A stretch of DNA of 64,000 bases from Coralloluteibacterium stylophorae (GCF_018122625.2 NZ_JAGQFT020000005.1:124001-188000); one strand, 5' to 3'. Counted from the stretch's first letter, positions 16,996-26,475 are shown. Notes: generated by a model from the sequence alone, not told the origin. Made by a program: numbers and translations.

Positions 16996-18108
16996 ATGCG
17001 GTCCCTACACGCCTTCGTCCTGCTGTGCGTGGCCTGCCTCGTTCCCGAGGCGCGCGGCGACGCCTGTGCCGATACCTCCGCGCTCGCCGACGCGCGCGAG
17101 GTGGTGGCCGACCTGCACCGCATCGTCGCCCCCGGCGGCGTGCAGGAGGCCTACGCGGCCGAGATCGGCGGCATTCCGCAATGGCTCGACGTGCGCGGGC
17201 AGGACCGCGCCAACCCGGTGCTGCTGTTCGTTCACGGCGGTCCGGCCGCGCCGGTGGTGCCGACGCTGTGGCAGTTCCAGCGCCCGATCGAGGAGTACTT
17301 CACCGTCGTCAACTGGGACCAGCGCGGCGCTGGGCGCACGCTCGGCCTGAGCGATCCGGAACATTACGCCGACACGCTGCGCATCGGCCGCTACGTGCAG
17401 GACGCGATCGAGGTCGCCGAGCACGTGCGTCGGCGCTACGGCAAGGACAAGGTGGTGCTGATGGGCCACAGCTGGGGCACGATCGTCGCACTGCGTGCCG
17501 CGCTGGAACGGCCGGACCTGTTCCACGCCTACGTCGGCATCGGCCAGGTGATCGACGTGCGCGAGAACGAGCGCCTCAGCTACGGCTACGGCCTCGCCCA
17601 GGCCAGGGCGCACGGCAACGCGGAGGCGCTGCGCGAACTGGCCTCGATCGCACCCTATCCCGGCGACGCGCCGATCACCCGCGAGCGCATCGTCATCGCC
17701 CGGCGCTGGGCGCAGTTCTACGGCGGACTGAGCGCGTTCCGGGAGACGTCCGGCTACTACTTCGACGGGCCGCTGCTCTCGCCCGGCTATGCCGACCGCG
17801 ATCGCTGCGCCATCGACGCCGGCAGCCTGTTCACGCTGCAGCGCGTGCTGCCGGAGTTCCTGGAGGTCGACTTCGGCGAGGTGCGGGCGCTGGAGGTGCC
17901 GGTGGTGATGTTCATGGGTCGCCACGACTACACCACGCCCTCGGCGCCCACTGCCGCCTGGCTGGAGCGGCTGGAGGCCCCGTACAAGCGCGGCGTGTGG
18001 TTCGAGCGCTCCGCGCACATGATCCCGTGGGAGGAGCCGGGCCGGATGCTGGTGAGCCTGGTCGAACTCGTCCGGCCGCTGGCGACCGACGCTCCGCCCG
18101 CGCACTAG
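16996..18108 (+). CDS. Exported alpha/beta hydrolase, proline-iminopeptidase-like
   Basis: A 370-residue protein starting at ATG 16996 with GGAGG just upstream; the first 20 residues are a signal peptide. LLFVHGGPAAPVVPTLWQFQ and FTVVNWDQRGAGRT are the signature of the S33 peptidase family, with nucleophile Ser in LMGHSWGTIVALRAAL (about residue 162), acid Asp in MGRHDYTTP and His in SAHMIPWEEP. S33 enzymes remove N-terminal proline from peptides or hydrolyse other amides and esters. Being exported, it may act on imported or environmental peptides; the substrate is not known. Confidence 0.85.
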   Translation: MRSLHAFVLLCVACLVPEARGDACADTSALADAREVVADLHRIVAPGGVQEAYAAEIGGIPQWLDVRGQDRANPVLLFVHGGPAAPVVPTLWQFQRPIEEYFTVVNWDQRGAGRTLGLSDPEHYADTLRIGRYVQDAIEVAEHVRRRYGKDKVVLMGHSWGTIVALRAALERPDLFHAYVGIGQVIDVRENERLSYGYGLAQARAHGNAEALRELASIAPYPGDAPITRERIVIARRWAQFYGGLSAFRETSGYYFDGPLLSPGYADRDRCAIDAGSLFTLQRVLPEFLEVDFGEVRALEVPVVMFMGRHDYTTPSAPTAAWLERLEAPYKRGVWFERSAHMIPWEEPGRMLVSLVELVRPLATDAPPAH

Positions 18109-18175
18109 CGCCTTCGCATTTCCGCACGCCCCCGCGCGGCAGGATGGCGCGCACCGACCGTGCGACGGAGGAGTC

Positions 18176-18583
18176 ATGGCCAGGATCGATCTGCGCCGCA
18201 TGCGCGAGGAGCTGCTGCGGCGCGCACGCAGTGTCACCCCCGAGGACATCGACCGCGTCCTGAACCGGCGCGGCGCGATCGAGGGCAAGTTCATCGACAG
18301 GGGCCCGCTGCGCCGTTTCCTCGGCGATGCGCGCGCGCTGTTCTCGATGATCAACGACTACCGCCGCGGCCGCTACCGCTCGCTGCCGTGGACCACGATC
18401 GCCGCCGCGGTCGGCGCGCTGCTCTACGTACTGAGCCCGATCGACGTGCTGCCCGACTTCATCCCGGGCCTCGGCCTCATGGACGATGCCGTCGTCATCG
18501 GCCTGTGCCTGAAGGCGATCCGCAGCGACCTCGAGGACTACCTGCGCTGGAAGCGCGCGGCGCCGGTCGGCGACGACGCCTGA
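18176..18583 (+). CDS. YkvA-family protein (DUF1232)
   Basis: A 135-residue protein with a charged helical N-terminus and a hydrophobic C-terminal hairpin. YVLSPIDVLPDFIPGLGLMDDAVVIGLCLKAIRSDLEDY is the DUF1232 motif, always with an SPIDLIPD-like turn between two helices. GGAGG lies seven bases before ATG 18176. The family's role is not known; it is membrane associated in several bacteria. Confidence 0.85.
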   Translation: MARIDLRRMREELLRRARSVTPEDIDRVLNRRGAIEGKFIDRGPLRRFLGDARALFSMINDYRRGRYRSLPWTTIAAAVGALLYVLSPIDVLPDFIPGLGLMDDAVVIGLCLKAIRSDLEDYLRWKRAAPVGDDA

Positions 18584-18598
18584 TCCCGCTGCGTGCGA

Positions 18599-19495
18599 TC
18601 ACGGCGGTGGCGGGGCCTGTCCGGCCCGCACCCGCTCGCGACGCATCAGGTAGAGCCCGCTGGCGACGATGATCGCCGCGCCGAGCCAGGTCGGCGCATC
18701 GGGCAGCACCCGCCAGACCGTCAGGTCCATCAGCACCACCCAGACCAGCCCGCTGTACTCCAGCGGCGCGATCTGCGAGGCCTCGCCGAGCCGGAACGCC
18801 TGGGTCAGCGCCACCTGTCCGAGCGCCCCGGCGATGCCGACCACGGCGATGGCCGGCGCGTCCTCGACGCGCAGCGGGCGCCAGTCCGCCCACGCCAGCG
18901 CGCCGGCGCCCACCGTCAGCAGGGCCAGGAACCAGAACACCATCGCCTCGGTGCTGTCGCGCTGCGCCAGCAGGCGCACGGTGATCGCCGCCGCGGCGTA
19001 GCACAACGCCGCCAGCAGCAGGGCCAGCCCGGCGATGCTGACCAGGCCCTCGCCGCGCGGCCGCAGCACGACGAGCACGCCGGCCATGCCGATCGCGATC
19101 GCGGTCCATCGACGCGGCCCGACGCGCTCGCCCAGCAGCGGCACCGCCAGTGCGGTGATCAGCAGCGGCGCCACGAACACGATCGAGTAGGCGGTCGCCA
19201 TCGGCATCCGCGCCAGGCCGTAGACGAAGCCGAACATCATCGCGATGCCCAGCGCGCCGCGCAGCAGGTGCAGGCGCCAGTGCACGCGCAACAGCGTCGC
19301 GCCGCGTCCGCGCAGCAGCACCCAGGCCAGGATCGGCGGCAGCGCGGCGGCGCCGCGCAGCGTCGCGACCTGCAGCGGCGGATAGTCCGCGGCGAGCCAC
19401 TTCATCCCCCCGTCCATCAGCGCGAACAGGAACACGGCGGCGAGCATCCACAGTGCCGCGCGGCGCTGCGGGTCGATGGCGGGAGCTGGAGGCAT
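18599..19495 (-). CDS. EamA/DMT-superfamily permease
   Basis: A 298-residue inner-membrane protein with ten predicted helices in two homologous halves, each an EamA domain (first half ending GMAGVLVVLRP, second GAAIIVASGLYLMRRE). The motifs LLGERVGPRRW and QVALTQAFRLGEASQIAPLEYSGLVW are typical. DMT permeases export amino acids, nucleotides or other metabolites; nothing here fixes the substrate. ATG 19495 is the start nearest the first helix. The gene is convergent with the YkvA gene (16-nt gap). Confidence 0.88.
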   Translation of the reverse strand: MPPAPAIDPQRRAALWMLAAVFLFALMDGGMKWLAADYPPLQVATLRGAAALPPILAWVLLRGRGATLLRVHWRLHLLRGALGIAMMFGFVYGLARMPMATAYSIVFVAPLLITALAVPLLGERVGPRRWTAIAIGMAGVLVVLRPRGEGLVSIAGLALLLAALCYAAAAITVRLLAQRDSTEAMVFWFLALLTVGAGALAWADWRPLRVEDAPAIAVVGIAGALGQVALTQAFRLGEASQIAPLEYSGLVWVVLMDLTVWRVLPDAPTWLGAAIIVASGLYLMRRERVRAGQAPPPP

Positions 19496-19548
19496 GCAGG
19501 CGGTCCGCGGAGCGGCAAGCGTAGCCCACCCCGGGATCTCCCGCGGTC

Positions 19549-20961
19549 TCAAGGCTCCGGATCGGGGACCGGGGCTTCCTGCGCTGTCGCGGGTACGTCC
19601 GCGAACGCCATGGCCACGGCCTCCCCGCGCGTGCGCGGGATCGCACGCACCACCCCGTCGGCATCGCGGACGAAGCGGATGTCGAAGCCACGCCAGTGCA
19701 GGGCGCCGTCGACGTTCGGTGTCAGGTGGAACGACCAGTAGGCCGAACGCTCAGGCATGCGCAGCAGCATTCCGCCGCGCGCCGCGTCGAGGGCGATGTC
19801 GACGCGGCCGAAGTCGGGATGGGCGTAGCGACCGGCCAGCGCCCGGTGCGCGTCGGCCAGTGCGACCTCGGCCGGCCGTGCTTCCGGCGGCGCGGGTGCG
19901 GGGCCGCGGACGATCGCCCGCAGCGTCGTATCGAGATCCAGCACGGGATAGCTGAAGAGATTGCCGACGAAGGTGATGGAGACGTCGTCCTCCGGCCAGG
20001 CGATCGCCGTCGCCGCGTAGCCGGGCAGTGTCCCCTGCACCGACACGAACCGGTCCCCGCCGGACCCGCCAGCGTCGATGGAGCCGAGAGGATCGTCGCC
20101 CACGAACAGCCCGGGATGATCGCCGCGCGCCAACGCCCGGACCCACCGCGCCAGATCCGAGGCAGTGGTGATCAGCCCCGAGCTGCCGACCTCGAGCGGT
20201 GCGGGCACCGGGTGCATCACTCCGGTCGGGGCCGGGCCCGCGGTGTAGGGCAGGGCGCCGCGTGCGAAGTGGTCGGCGGTGTGGATGTCGATGCGGCTGT
20301 CGAGCATGCCCGCGGGCGCGAGCACGTAGTGCCGCGCAGCCTCGGCGAAGGGCATGCCGGCCGCGGCGGCCGCGACCTGGGCGAGCAGCGCATAGCCCAC
20401 GTTCGAATAGCGCTCCTCGCCGGGCGGCCGGAGCGCCTCGGGATGACCGGCCAGCCACCCGGCTGCGCCGCCGGGGACCGCAGTCATGTCCACATCGTCG
20501 GGAAAGTCCCGCGGCAGTCCGGCGCGGTGGCGCAGCACCGCCTCGATCGTGATCCCGTCGTGGCCGTGCAGCGCGGGCAGATGGCGGCCGACTGCGTCGG
20601 CGAGCGTGATCCGGCCGTCGTCGCGCAGGCCCAGCAGGGTCGCCGCGACGATGCCCTTGGTGACCGAAGCGGCGCTGTAGAGCGTGTCCGCCGCGTGCGG
20701 CGTGCGGTGTTCGAAATCCGCGAAGCCGTAGCGACGTTCGGCGATGAGCCTGCCGCCGCGCTCGACACGCACGATCCCGGAGATGTCCGAGGTGGCGGCC
20801 AGCGGCGCGAACCAGGCGTCGATGCGCGCCGCGACTTCGCCGGCGAGCGCGTCCCCGCCCTGCTGGTGCACCCGGGGCGGGGTGGCCGGCGTGGATGGCC
20901 CGGCGGCAGCGCCGCCGGACACCGCGACGGCGAGGCAGAACGCGAGGGTGCGAAGGCGCAT
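19549..20961 (-). CDS. Exported serine hydrolase, class-C beta-lactamase/DD-peptidase fold
   Basis: A 470-residue protein with a signal peptide (first 20 residues). The active-site SxxK is S99-VTK102 (LYSAASVTKGIVAATL). The second motif is a YSN in EERYSNVGYALLAQVAA (about residue 190), and a Gly-rich strand TLPGYAATAIAW lies where the HxG/KTG motif is expected. A beta-rich domain of about 100 residues follows (ALAGRYAHPDFGRVDIAL), similar to the C-terminal lipocalin-like domain of EstB or Pab87-type serine hydrolases. Substrates may be esters, amides or peptidoglycan fragments. It is divergent from the next gene, with 258 bp between them in which I see no gene. Confidence 0.85.
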   Translation of the reverse strand: MRLRTLAFCLAVAVSGGAAAGPSTPATPPRVHQQGGDALAGEVAARIDAWFAPLAATSDISGIVRVERGGRLIAERRYGFADFEHRTPHAADTLYSAASVTKGIVAATLLGLRDDGRITLADAVGRHLPALHGHDGITIEAVLRHRAGLPRDFPDDVDMTAVPGGAAGWLAGHPEALRPPGEERYSNVGYALLAQVAAAAAGMPFAEAARHYVLAPAGMLDSRIDIHTADHFARGALPYTAGPAPTGVMHPVPAPLEVGSSGLITTASDLARWVRALARGDHPGLFVGDDPLGSIDAGGSGGDRFVSVQGTLPGYAATAIAWPEDDVSITFVGNLFSYPVLDLDTTLRAIVRGPAPAPPEARPAEVALADAHRALAGRYAHPDFGRVDIALDAARGGMLLRMPERSAYWSFHLTPNVDGALHWRGFDIRFVRDADGVVRAIPRTRGEAVAMAFADVPATAQEAPVPDPEP

Positions 20962-21219
20962 GCAGGCTCCTGGTGGGCGAGGGACGCGCTTGTGTGGATG
21001 CCGGCTGTGCTGCCCGGCCCGACCTGGCGCCACGGCGCCAGCCCGATGCGGATGGTGCGAGCGCGCCTGCCTCCCGGGCATGGCCGCTTTGTCACTGCTC
21101 CCATCGGCAGGGTCGGCGGCCACGGCGGCGTGGTTCACCGGCGCTCAACCGCGCCTGCGGCAGCGTCCGCCGTGCCGGCGATGCGAGGCGAGTCCGGGAA
21201 TCCCTAGGGAGGTGCGTCG

Positions 21220-21753
21220 ATGGAAGCGCGGGAAAGGGTGCTGGGCGAGGCGTCGCGCAGCAAGGTGGTGGCGACGTTCGCGAATCGCGGGCGGGCGCAG
21301 GCGGTCGCCGAGGCCCTGCGCGGGCACCTGCATCTTGCGCCGGACCGGGTGACCATCGCGGCGCCCGGGGGCGTCGATCCGGGCCGCGCGGTCGAACCGG
21401 AGCAGGCGGGAATCGCGCGCACCGCGGTGCGTGCGCATGTGACGCTCGGCATCCTCGGCGCCGTCGTCGGCGCACTGGTGTTCGTGGTGCTCCTGCTCGT
21501 GGGCGTGCCGGCGGTGGTCGCCTCGCCGGGCGCCGCGGCCGCGGTCATCATCGTGCTCGGCACGGCGTTCGGCATGCTGCTGGGCGGCCTGGTGACGCTG
21601 CGGCCCGACCACGACCGTGCGATCGAACGCACGCACGAGGCGGTCGACAGCGGGCGCACCGCGCTCATCGCCCACGCGGCGTCGGCGGAGGAGCGGGCGC
21701 GGATGATGGCCTTCCTCGAGGCCGAGGGCGGCGAGCCGACGCGGACGCTCTAG
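21220..21753 (+). CDS. Two-helix membrane protein of unknown function
   Basis: A 177-residue protein with GGAGG shortly before ATG 21220. A cytosolic N-terminal part of about 65 residues reads like a small alpha/beta module (SKVVATFANRGRAQAVAEALRGHLHLAPDRVTIAAP), similar to the first half of general-stress 17M-like domains. Two membrane helices follow (about 72-95 and 101-125), then a second alpha/beta-like stretch. Such proteins in this bacterial group are often mislabelled as riboflavin biosynthesis proteins; no catalytic motif is visible. Confidence 0.7.
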   Translation: MEARERVLGEASRSKVVATFANRGRAQAVAEALRGHLHLAPDRVTIAAPGGVDPGRAVEPEQAGIARTAVRAHVTLGILGAVVGALVFVVLLLVGVPAVVASPGAAAAVIIVLGTAFGMLLGGLVTLRPDHDRAIERTHEAVDSGRTALIAHAASAEERARMMAFLEAEGGEPTRTL

Positions 21754-21771
21754 CGCCCGCCGGAAACGCGA

Positions 21772-21799
21772 ACGGCCCGGCGCATGGGCACCGGGCCGT
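21772..21799. terminator. Bidirectional hairpin terminator
   Basis: ACGGCCCGG (21772-21780) pairs perfectly with CCGGGCCGT (21791-21799) around a 10-nt loop. It lies between the stops of two convergent genes, the two-helix membrane protein and the SWIB gene, and could serve both. No T-tract follows on the plus strand beyond GTCGTCGT. Confidence 0.6.
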
Positions 21800-21823
21800 C
21801 GTCGTGGAGCGCGGAAGCGACGG

Positions 21824-22102
21824 TCAGCTGACGTGCTTGGAGATCAGCTTGTTCATCTCGAACATGGTGACCTTGTCGGCGCCGAAGATCGGGCGGAGCG
21901 TGTCGTCGGCCAGGATCTCGCGCTTGTTCTGCGGGTTCTGCAGATCCTTCTTCTTGATGTAGTCCCACATCTTGCTGACGATCTCGCTGCGCGGCAGCGG
22001 ATCGGGACCGGTGATCTTGGCCAGTTCGGCCGACGGCTTGACCGGCCGTGCGAGGCCGCCGCCGGCCTGCTTGCCCGATCCGCTTGCTTTCTTCTCTGCC
22101 AT
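21824..22102 (-). CDS. SWIB/MDM2-domain protein
   Basis: A 92-residue protein with a basic, Gly/Lys-rich first 20 residues and then a complete SWIB fold: PSAELAKITGPDPLPRSEIVSKMWDYIKKKDLQNPQNKREILADDTLRPIFG, ending in a helix with MFEMNKLISKHV. SWIB domains are chiefly eukaryotic chromatin-remodelling modules but occur singly in Chlamydia, Leptospira and many proteobacteria, where they may affect DNA topology. The basic tail would suit DNA binding. Ribosome binding site GGAGACAGGC lies before the start at 22102. Confidence 0.9.
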   Translation of the reverse strand: MAEKKASGSGKQAGGGLARPVKPSAELAKITGPDPLPRSEIVSKMWDYIKKKDLQNPQNKREILADDTLRPIFGADKVTMFEMNKLISKHVS

Positions 22103-22255
22103 GCCTGTCTCCTGTGGATTCGATGCGGACGTACGCTGCGTGGCGGACAGGGTAGCGTGAACTCGCTTCCGGCGTGGGTGCGGCGGGCGGAGGAGCCCGC
22201 ACTTCCTGACGCCCGGTCGGCCCCCCGCCGGGCACGGAGCGCGGATGCCGGACAA

Positions 22256-22283
22256 GGAACGGGCCGCCGAGGCGGCCCGTTCC
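22256..22283 (-). terminator. Hairpin terminator of the CsbD gene
   Basis: GGAACGGGCCGCC (22256-22268) and GGCGGCCCGTTCC (22271-22283) form a perfect 13-bp inverted repeat with a two-base centre. On the minus strand it begins 23 nt after the csbD stop and is followed by TTGTCC. Confidence 0.75.
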
Positions 22284-22305
22284 GGATCACGATCCGCCCG
22301 CTGCC

Positions 22306-22485
22306 TCAGGGCGCACGCCGGGCGCGGTCGTTGCTCTCGCCGATGTCCTGCTGGACCTTGCCGGCGTTCTTCTGCAGCTTGCCCTCGAGTTCGCCGGACT
22401 TGTTGCCGGTGAACTTGCCGGTGGTTTCCTTCAGGGCGCCCTTGACCTGGTTCTTGGCGCCCTCGGTGCGGTTCTTGTCGACCAT
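22306..22485 (-). CDS. CsbD-family stress protein
   Basis: A 59-residue, highly charged protein, MVDKNRTEGAKNQVKG followed by KETTGKFTGNKSGELEGKLQKNAGKVQQDIGES. This is the complete CsbD signature of repeated GK-Q/N-x-x-GK amphipathic helices. CsbD proteins are abundant in stationary-phase, osmotically stressed or desiccating cells, but their mechanism is not known. A strong AGGAGGAG lies just upstream of the ATG at 22485. The gene shares orientation with the SWIB gene but ends in its own hairpin. Confidence 0.92.
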   Translation of the reverse strand: MVDKNRTEGAKNQVKGALKETTGKFTGNKSGELEGKLQKNAGKVQQDIGESNDRARRAP

Positions 22486-22600
22486 GGTGTCTCCTCCTCT
22501 GCACGGTGCAGGTAGGGCGGTTCTAGGCCTGCCCGGTGAAGACGGGCGTGAATCCGCAGGTCGCCCGCGGGCAAGCGTTCAGCCCCGGAGAGGACGCCGT

Positions 22601-23884
22601 TCAGCGGGCGCGCATGCTCCGTCGCCTTGCCAGTTCGCAGAAGAAGGCGACGTAGTCGGCGTGCCCGCCGGGGAACACCACGTCCAGGCGCAGCGGATCG
22701 TCGCGGTCGCTGATGCCGGCGAACGCGGGCCAGGGGTCGAGGTCCGGCCGTTCCGCGCACCGCCGCAGCAGGTCCGCATCGACACCGGGCCGGCGCACCT
22801 CGCCGCGGCTGCTGTCGATGTAGACCACGCTGGCGGGCCGGTCGAAGGCCGCGCCCAGCTCCTGCACCAGGGTAAGGAAGCCGCGGTCGCTGCCGCCGCG
22901 CAGCCAGCGGGTACGGCCATCGACGGTCTCCGGGTGCGAGGTCACGGTGTCGCCGACGCCGACGATGTGGGGCAGGCGGGCCGGGTCGAAGTGCTCGCGC
23001 GCCAGCCGCAGCAGGGCCTCGTGCCCGCGCGGCGCCTGCCGCGCATTGAAATGCTCGCCCAGCGGCCAGCTGCCGGTGTGCTGGCGGTAGTAGTGGTTGA
23101 GGATCACCAGCACGCCGACCTCCTTCACCGCGCCGGCGAGCATGAACTGGAAATCGGTGGTACCGGCGTGGTCGCCCTCGGCGTAGCGGATGCGCTCGTT
23201 GCCGGCGTCGTCGCGGCCGAGGTTGGGGGCGTAGTGCACGAAGAAGGAATCGCCCAGGCCCGCCGCGGTCGCCTCCTGCAGCAGCTGCCCCATGAAGGCC
23301 TCGACCTCGCGCTGCAGCTGCCGGTACAGCGCGGCCCGTTGCAGGAAGCGGTGATGCAGGGTGTTGAGGTTGACCGTCGGCGAGACGGGGTTGTCGAGCA
23401 CGCTTGCCGCGACCAGGCGCTCCAGTTCGTCGTCGCCGATCGCGTACGGCGGCGCGCTGAGCAGCCCGGCAAGGAAGGCGCCGGCACGCTCCGGCACCCC
23501 CTGCAGGAAGGCGAGTTCGGCGTCGGTGACGCCGGGGTGCGACACGCGGCCGAAGCGATCCTGCAACTGCACCCCGCCGCCGGCCAGTCCGGGCAGGTAG
23601 AAGCCCTGCTCGCGCGGATGCTCGGGCGCCTCGAAGGCCTGCTCCACGATCGCATTGAGGCCGCGGCTGCCGATGTGCTCGCCGTTGGTGAGCACGTAGA
23701 AGTGCCCGGCGAGGCGCCGTGCGGCGTCGACGTAGCGGCGTTCGATGCGACGGGTGAGCGGGTCGCGGACCAGGCCCATGCACACGCCGTCGAGGTCCTG
23801 GATCAGCAGCAGGTCGTCGGTGGCGGCGAGGGTCTCGAGCAGGCCGGCGTGGTCGAGGGAGAACGCGGGAGTCGGTGCATGCAT
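22601..23884 (-). CDS. stpA: Glucosylglycerol-3-phosphate phosphatase (StpA/GgpP type)
   Basis: A 427-residue HAD-like phosphatase. LLLIQDLDGVCMGLVRDPLTRRIERRYV carries the catalytic Asp30 and Asp32 (DxDG) and is near-identical in form to cyanobacterial salt-tolerance phosphatase StpA. VLTNGEHIG is HAD motif II, and the family-specific block FFVHYAPNLGRDDAGNERIRY and HIVGVGDTVTSHPETV (motif IV acidic cluster) follow. The enzyme dephosphorylates glucosylglycerol-3-phosphate to the compatible solute glucosylglycerol. The synthase ggpS is not next to it; the window has no candidate. ATG 23884 is the first start giving the conserved domain. It is divergent from the GAF/EAL gene, 116 bp away. Confidence 0.85.
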   Translation of the reverse strand: MHAPTPAFSLDHAGLLETLAATDDLLLIQDLDGVCMGLVRDPLTRRIERRYVDAARRLAGHFYVLTNGEHIGSRGLNAIVEQAFEAPEHPREQGFYLPGLAGGGVQLQDRFGRVSHPGVTDAELAFLQGVPERAGAFLAGLLSAPPYAIGDDELERLVAASVLDNPVSPTVNLNTLHHRFLQRAALYRQLQREVEAFMGQLLQEATAAGLGDSFFVHYAPNLGRDDAGNERIRYAEGDHAGTTDFQFMLAGAVKEVGVLVILNHYYRQHTGSWPLGEHFNARQAPRGHEALLRLAREHFDPARLPHIVGVGDTVTSHPETVDGRTRWLRGGSDRGFLTLVQELGAAFDRPASVVYIDSSRGEVRRPGVDADLLRRCAERPDLDPWPAFAGISDRDDPLRLDVVFPGGHADYVAFFCELARRRSMRAR

Positions 23885-24000
23885 GCCTGCATGGTAGCGA
23901 GCCGGGCGGGGGGACCAAGCGCACGACCGGGAGATGTGAACGAGGCGCCGCCGCGGGCCGCGCATGCTCAAGCTCCCGCTGCGCCCGCCGATAGTCGGGG

Positions 24001-25869
24001 ATGGCCGATACTCCACCCCCTCTCGGCGAGCAGGAGCGGCTGCGCATCCTTCGGGAGCTGTGCATCCTCGACACGCCCGACGATCCCGCGCTCGACCGCG
24101 TCTGCGAGCTGGCGGCGGCGTTGTTCGAGGTGCCGATCGTGCTCGTGTCGCTGGTCGACGAGCACCGCCAGTGGTTCAAGGCGCGCGTCGGCCTGGGAGC
24201 GCGGCAGACGCCGCGCGGGCAGGCCTTCTGCGCGCATGCGCTGGACCGGACGGATGCGCTGGTGGTGCCCGATGCGGCATGCGATCCGCGCTTTGCGGCC
24301 AACCCGCTGGTGACCTCCGCACCGCACATCCGCTTCTATGCCGGCTGGCCCTTGCGCACCGCCGAGGGTGCGGTGCTGGGCACGCTGTGCCTGATCGACC
24401 GGGTGCCGCGCCACGACTTCGGCGCACCGGCGCAGGCACTGCTGGAGAAGCTGGCGGCGCTGGTGCTCACGCGCATCCATACGCTGCGCTCGTTCGGCCA
24501 TTCCGACCGTCTCACCGGGCTGCCCAACCGTCTGCGCTTCGCGGAAGAAGTGCTGCACCGGAGCCGGAACGCGGGGATGCGGCCGGGCGCGCTCGCGCTG
24601 CTGGCGATCGACGTCTGCGGGACCTCCTACTTCGGCAACATGTCGCGTGCGCTCGGCTACGCCTACGGCGAGCAGTACCTGCTGCGCGCGCAGGCGCGGC
24701 TCGCCGCGGCGCTGCCGCCGGGCACGCCGCTCTACCGCATCGACACCACCTGCTTCGCACTGTTCCACGACGTGGCCCGCCATGGCGCCGCCGACGCGCG
24801 CGCGGCGGAGCTGGCGGCCGCCTTCGCCGAGGCGGTGACGCACGCCGGCATCCCGCACAGCGCGCGGCCCTGCATCACCCACCTGCCGCTCGCGGCGGAC
24901 GTGGATGCCGACGACCTGGTGCGGCGGCTGATCACCGCGCTCGGCTGCATCCGCGAACGCGGCGAGATCGTCGGCGACTACGAGGAGGGCTGGGACGTCG
25001 CGCAGCGGCGCAGCTTCCAGATCCTCTCCGGCCTGCCGCAGGCCCTGCTCGCCGCCGACCAGCTCTCGCTGCACTACCAGCCGCGGGTGGACCTGGCCAG
25101 CGGGCGCTGCCTCGGTGCCGAGGCGCTGCTGCGCTGGCGGCATCCGCTGCTGGGCGAGGTGCCGCCGTCGGAGTTCGTGGCGCTGGCCGAGAACACCGAG
25201 CTGATGCGCGAGCTGACCCGCTGGGTGCTCGAGCAGGCCGCCGCGCAGATGCGGCGCTGGCGCGACGCCGGCCGCAACCTGGTGCTGTCGGTGAACGTCT
25301 CGCCGGTGGACCTCGACCACCCCGGCTTCGCCAGGCGGGTCGCAGAGGCGCTGGCGCGTCACGACGTGCCCGGCGCCGCCCTCGAACTCGAGTTCACCGA
25401 GAACGCCCTGCTGCGCAGCCCGCAGCGGCTGCAGGCCAATCTCGAGATCCTGCGCGCGCTCGGCGTCGGCGTGGCGATCGACGACTTCGGCACCGGCCGC
25501 AACAACCTCAACACGCTGCGTGCGCTGGCCGGCGCGGCGCTGAAGATCGACCAGAGCTTCCTGCGCGCGATCGGCGAGGACACGACCAACCGCACCATCG
25601 TCCCCGCCCTGCTCAAGCTGGGGCGCGACCTCGGTCACCGCACCGTCGCCGAGGGCGTGGAGACCGGCGAGGCGCTGGAGCTGATGCGGGCCTGGGGCTG
25701 CGACGAGGCCCAGGGCTACTGGATCGCGCGACCTCTGCCGGTGGCCGGATTCGAGGCGTGGCTCGATGCACGGCGCGACATGCAGCCCTCCACCAGCGCC
25801 CTCAGCCCGGCGCCCGCAGCCGCGCCGGATTGCCCATCGCCGTCGCCCCGGCAGGCACATCCCGCGTGA
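24001..25869 (+). CDS. GAF - degenerate GGDEF - EAL protein, probable c-di-GMP phosphodiesterase
   Basis: A 622-residue cytosolic protein. The GAF domain (about 20-165) has [19 protein letters not shown] and [22 protein letters not shown]. The diguanylate-cyclase-like domain (about 170-320) begins [13 protein letters not shown], but the GGDEF box is replaced by IDTTCFALF, so it cannot make c-di-GMP. The EAL domain (about 345-595) looks active: [12 protein letters not shown] (E374), NVSP, EFTEN, IDDFGTG, KIDQSF, AEGVET and QGYWIARPL are all present. It should hydrolyse c-di-GMP in response to a GAF ligand. Its last 22 residues overlap the convergent acetyltransferase gene by 68 bp. Confidence 0.92.
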   Translation: MADTPPPLGEQERLRILRELCILDTPDDPALDRVCELAAALFEVPIVLVSLVDEHRQWFKARVGLGARQTPRGQAFCAHALDRTDALVVPDAACDPRFAANPLVTSAPHIRFYAGWPLRTAEGAVLGTLCLIDRVPRHDFGAPAQALLEKLAALVLTRIHTLRSFGHSDRLTGLPNRLRFAEEVLHRSRNAGMRPGALALLAIDVCGTSYFGNMSRALGYAYGEQYLLRAQARLAAALPPGTPLYRIDTTCFALFHDVARHGAADARAAELAAAFAEAVTHAGIPHSARPCITHLPLAADVDADDLVRRLITALGCIRERGEIVGDYEEGWDVAQRRSFQILSGLPQALLAADQLSLHYQPRVDLASGRCLGAEALLRWRHPLLGEVPPSEFVALAENTELMRELTRWVLEQAAAQMRRWRDAGRNLVLSVNVSPVDLDHPGFARRVAEALARHDVPGAALELEFTENALLRSPQRLQANLEILRALGVGVAIDDFGTGRNNLNTLRALAGAALKIDQSFLRAIGEDTTNRTIVPALLKLGRDLGHRTVAEGVETGEALELMRAWGCDEAQGYWIARPLPVAGFEAWLDARRDMQPSTSALSPAPAAAPDCPSPSPRQAHPA

Positions 25870-26359
25870 CCACGGCGCCGGCGCCGATCGTCGCGCCGTC
25901 GCCGATGCGCACGCCCGGAAGGATGATCGCGCCGCCGCCGATCCAGACATCGGCGCCGATCGACACCGGGCGCCCGGACTCGAGTCCGGTCCGCCGCGTG
26001 TCCGGGTCGCGCGGGTGGTCGGCGGTGTAGATCTGCACGGCGGGTCCGACCTGGGTGCGGTCGCCGATGTCCACCCCGACCACGTCGAGGATGACGCAGC
26101 CGAAGTTCATGAAGACCTCCGCGCCGATGCCGATCTGGGTGCCGTAGTCGCAGTGGAACGGCGGTCGGATCGCCGCGCCGGGACCGACCGCGCCCAGCCG
26201 CTCGCACAGCGCCGCATGACGCGCAGCCGGCGGCGCGGCGAGCAGCGCGTTGTAGCGCGCCAGCCACTCGCGGCAGGCCTGCGCCTCGGCCTGCAGCTCC
26301 GGATCGCCGGCGTGGTAGAGCTCGCCGGCGAGCATCTTCTGCCTCTCGGTCATGGTCAT
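25802..26359 (-). CDS. Sugar O-acetyltransferase of the maltose/galactoside acetyltransferase family
   Basis: A 185-residue left-handed beta-helix (hexapeptide repeat) enzyme. The N-terminal Mac helix pair reads [34 protein letters not shown]. The acceptor-site loop [18 protein letters not shown] is typical of Maa/NodL, and the catalytic His is in [14 protein letters not shown]. The turns [36 protein letters not shown] bind acetyl-CoA. It transfers acetyl groups to maltose, glucose or similar sugars. A cluster handling maltodextrins lies 6 kb away, though on the other strand. It overlaps the end of the EAL gene tail to tail. Confidence 0.9.
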   Translation of the reverse strand: MTMTERQKMLAGELYHAGDPELQAEAQACREWLARYNALLAAPPAARHAALCERLGAVGPGAAIRPPFHCDYGTQIGIGAEVFMNFGCVILDVVGVDIGDRTQVGPAVQIYTADHPRDPDTRRTGLESGRPVSIGADVWIGGGAIILPGVRIGDGATIGAGAVVTRDVPAGATAMGNPARLRAPG

Positions 26360-26475
26360 GGCGGTGCCTCTGCGGGGATGGACGAGTCTGGACGGGGTCG
26401 TCGCACCGCCTCTACACCATGGATCGACCGGAGATGTGACAGAGTCGACACCAACGCTGGCGCTGGAGTGTGCCG

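Noticed and set aside
23924-26439. Shared CGACCG(G)GAGATGTGA sequence upstream of the EAL gene (23924) and the KaiC-like gene (26425)
   Set aside because: A 15-base repeat with one indel is expected by chance about once or more in 64 kb, and the distances to the start codons differ (61 and 36 nt).
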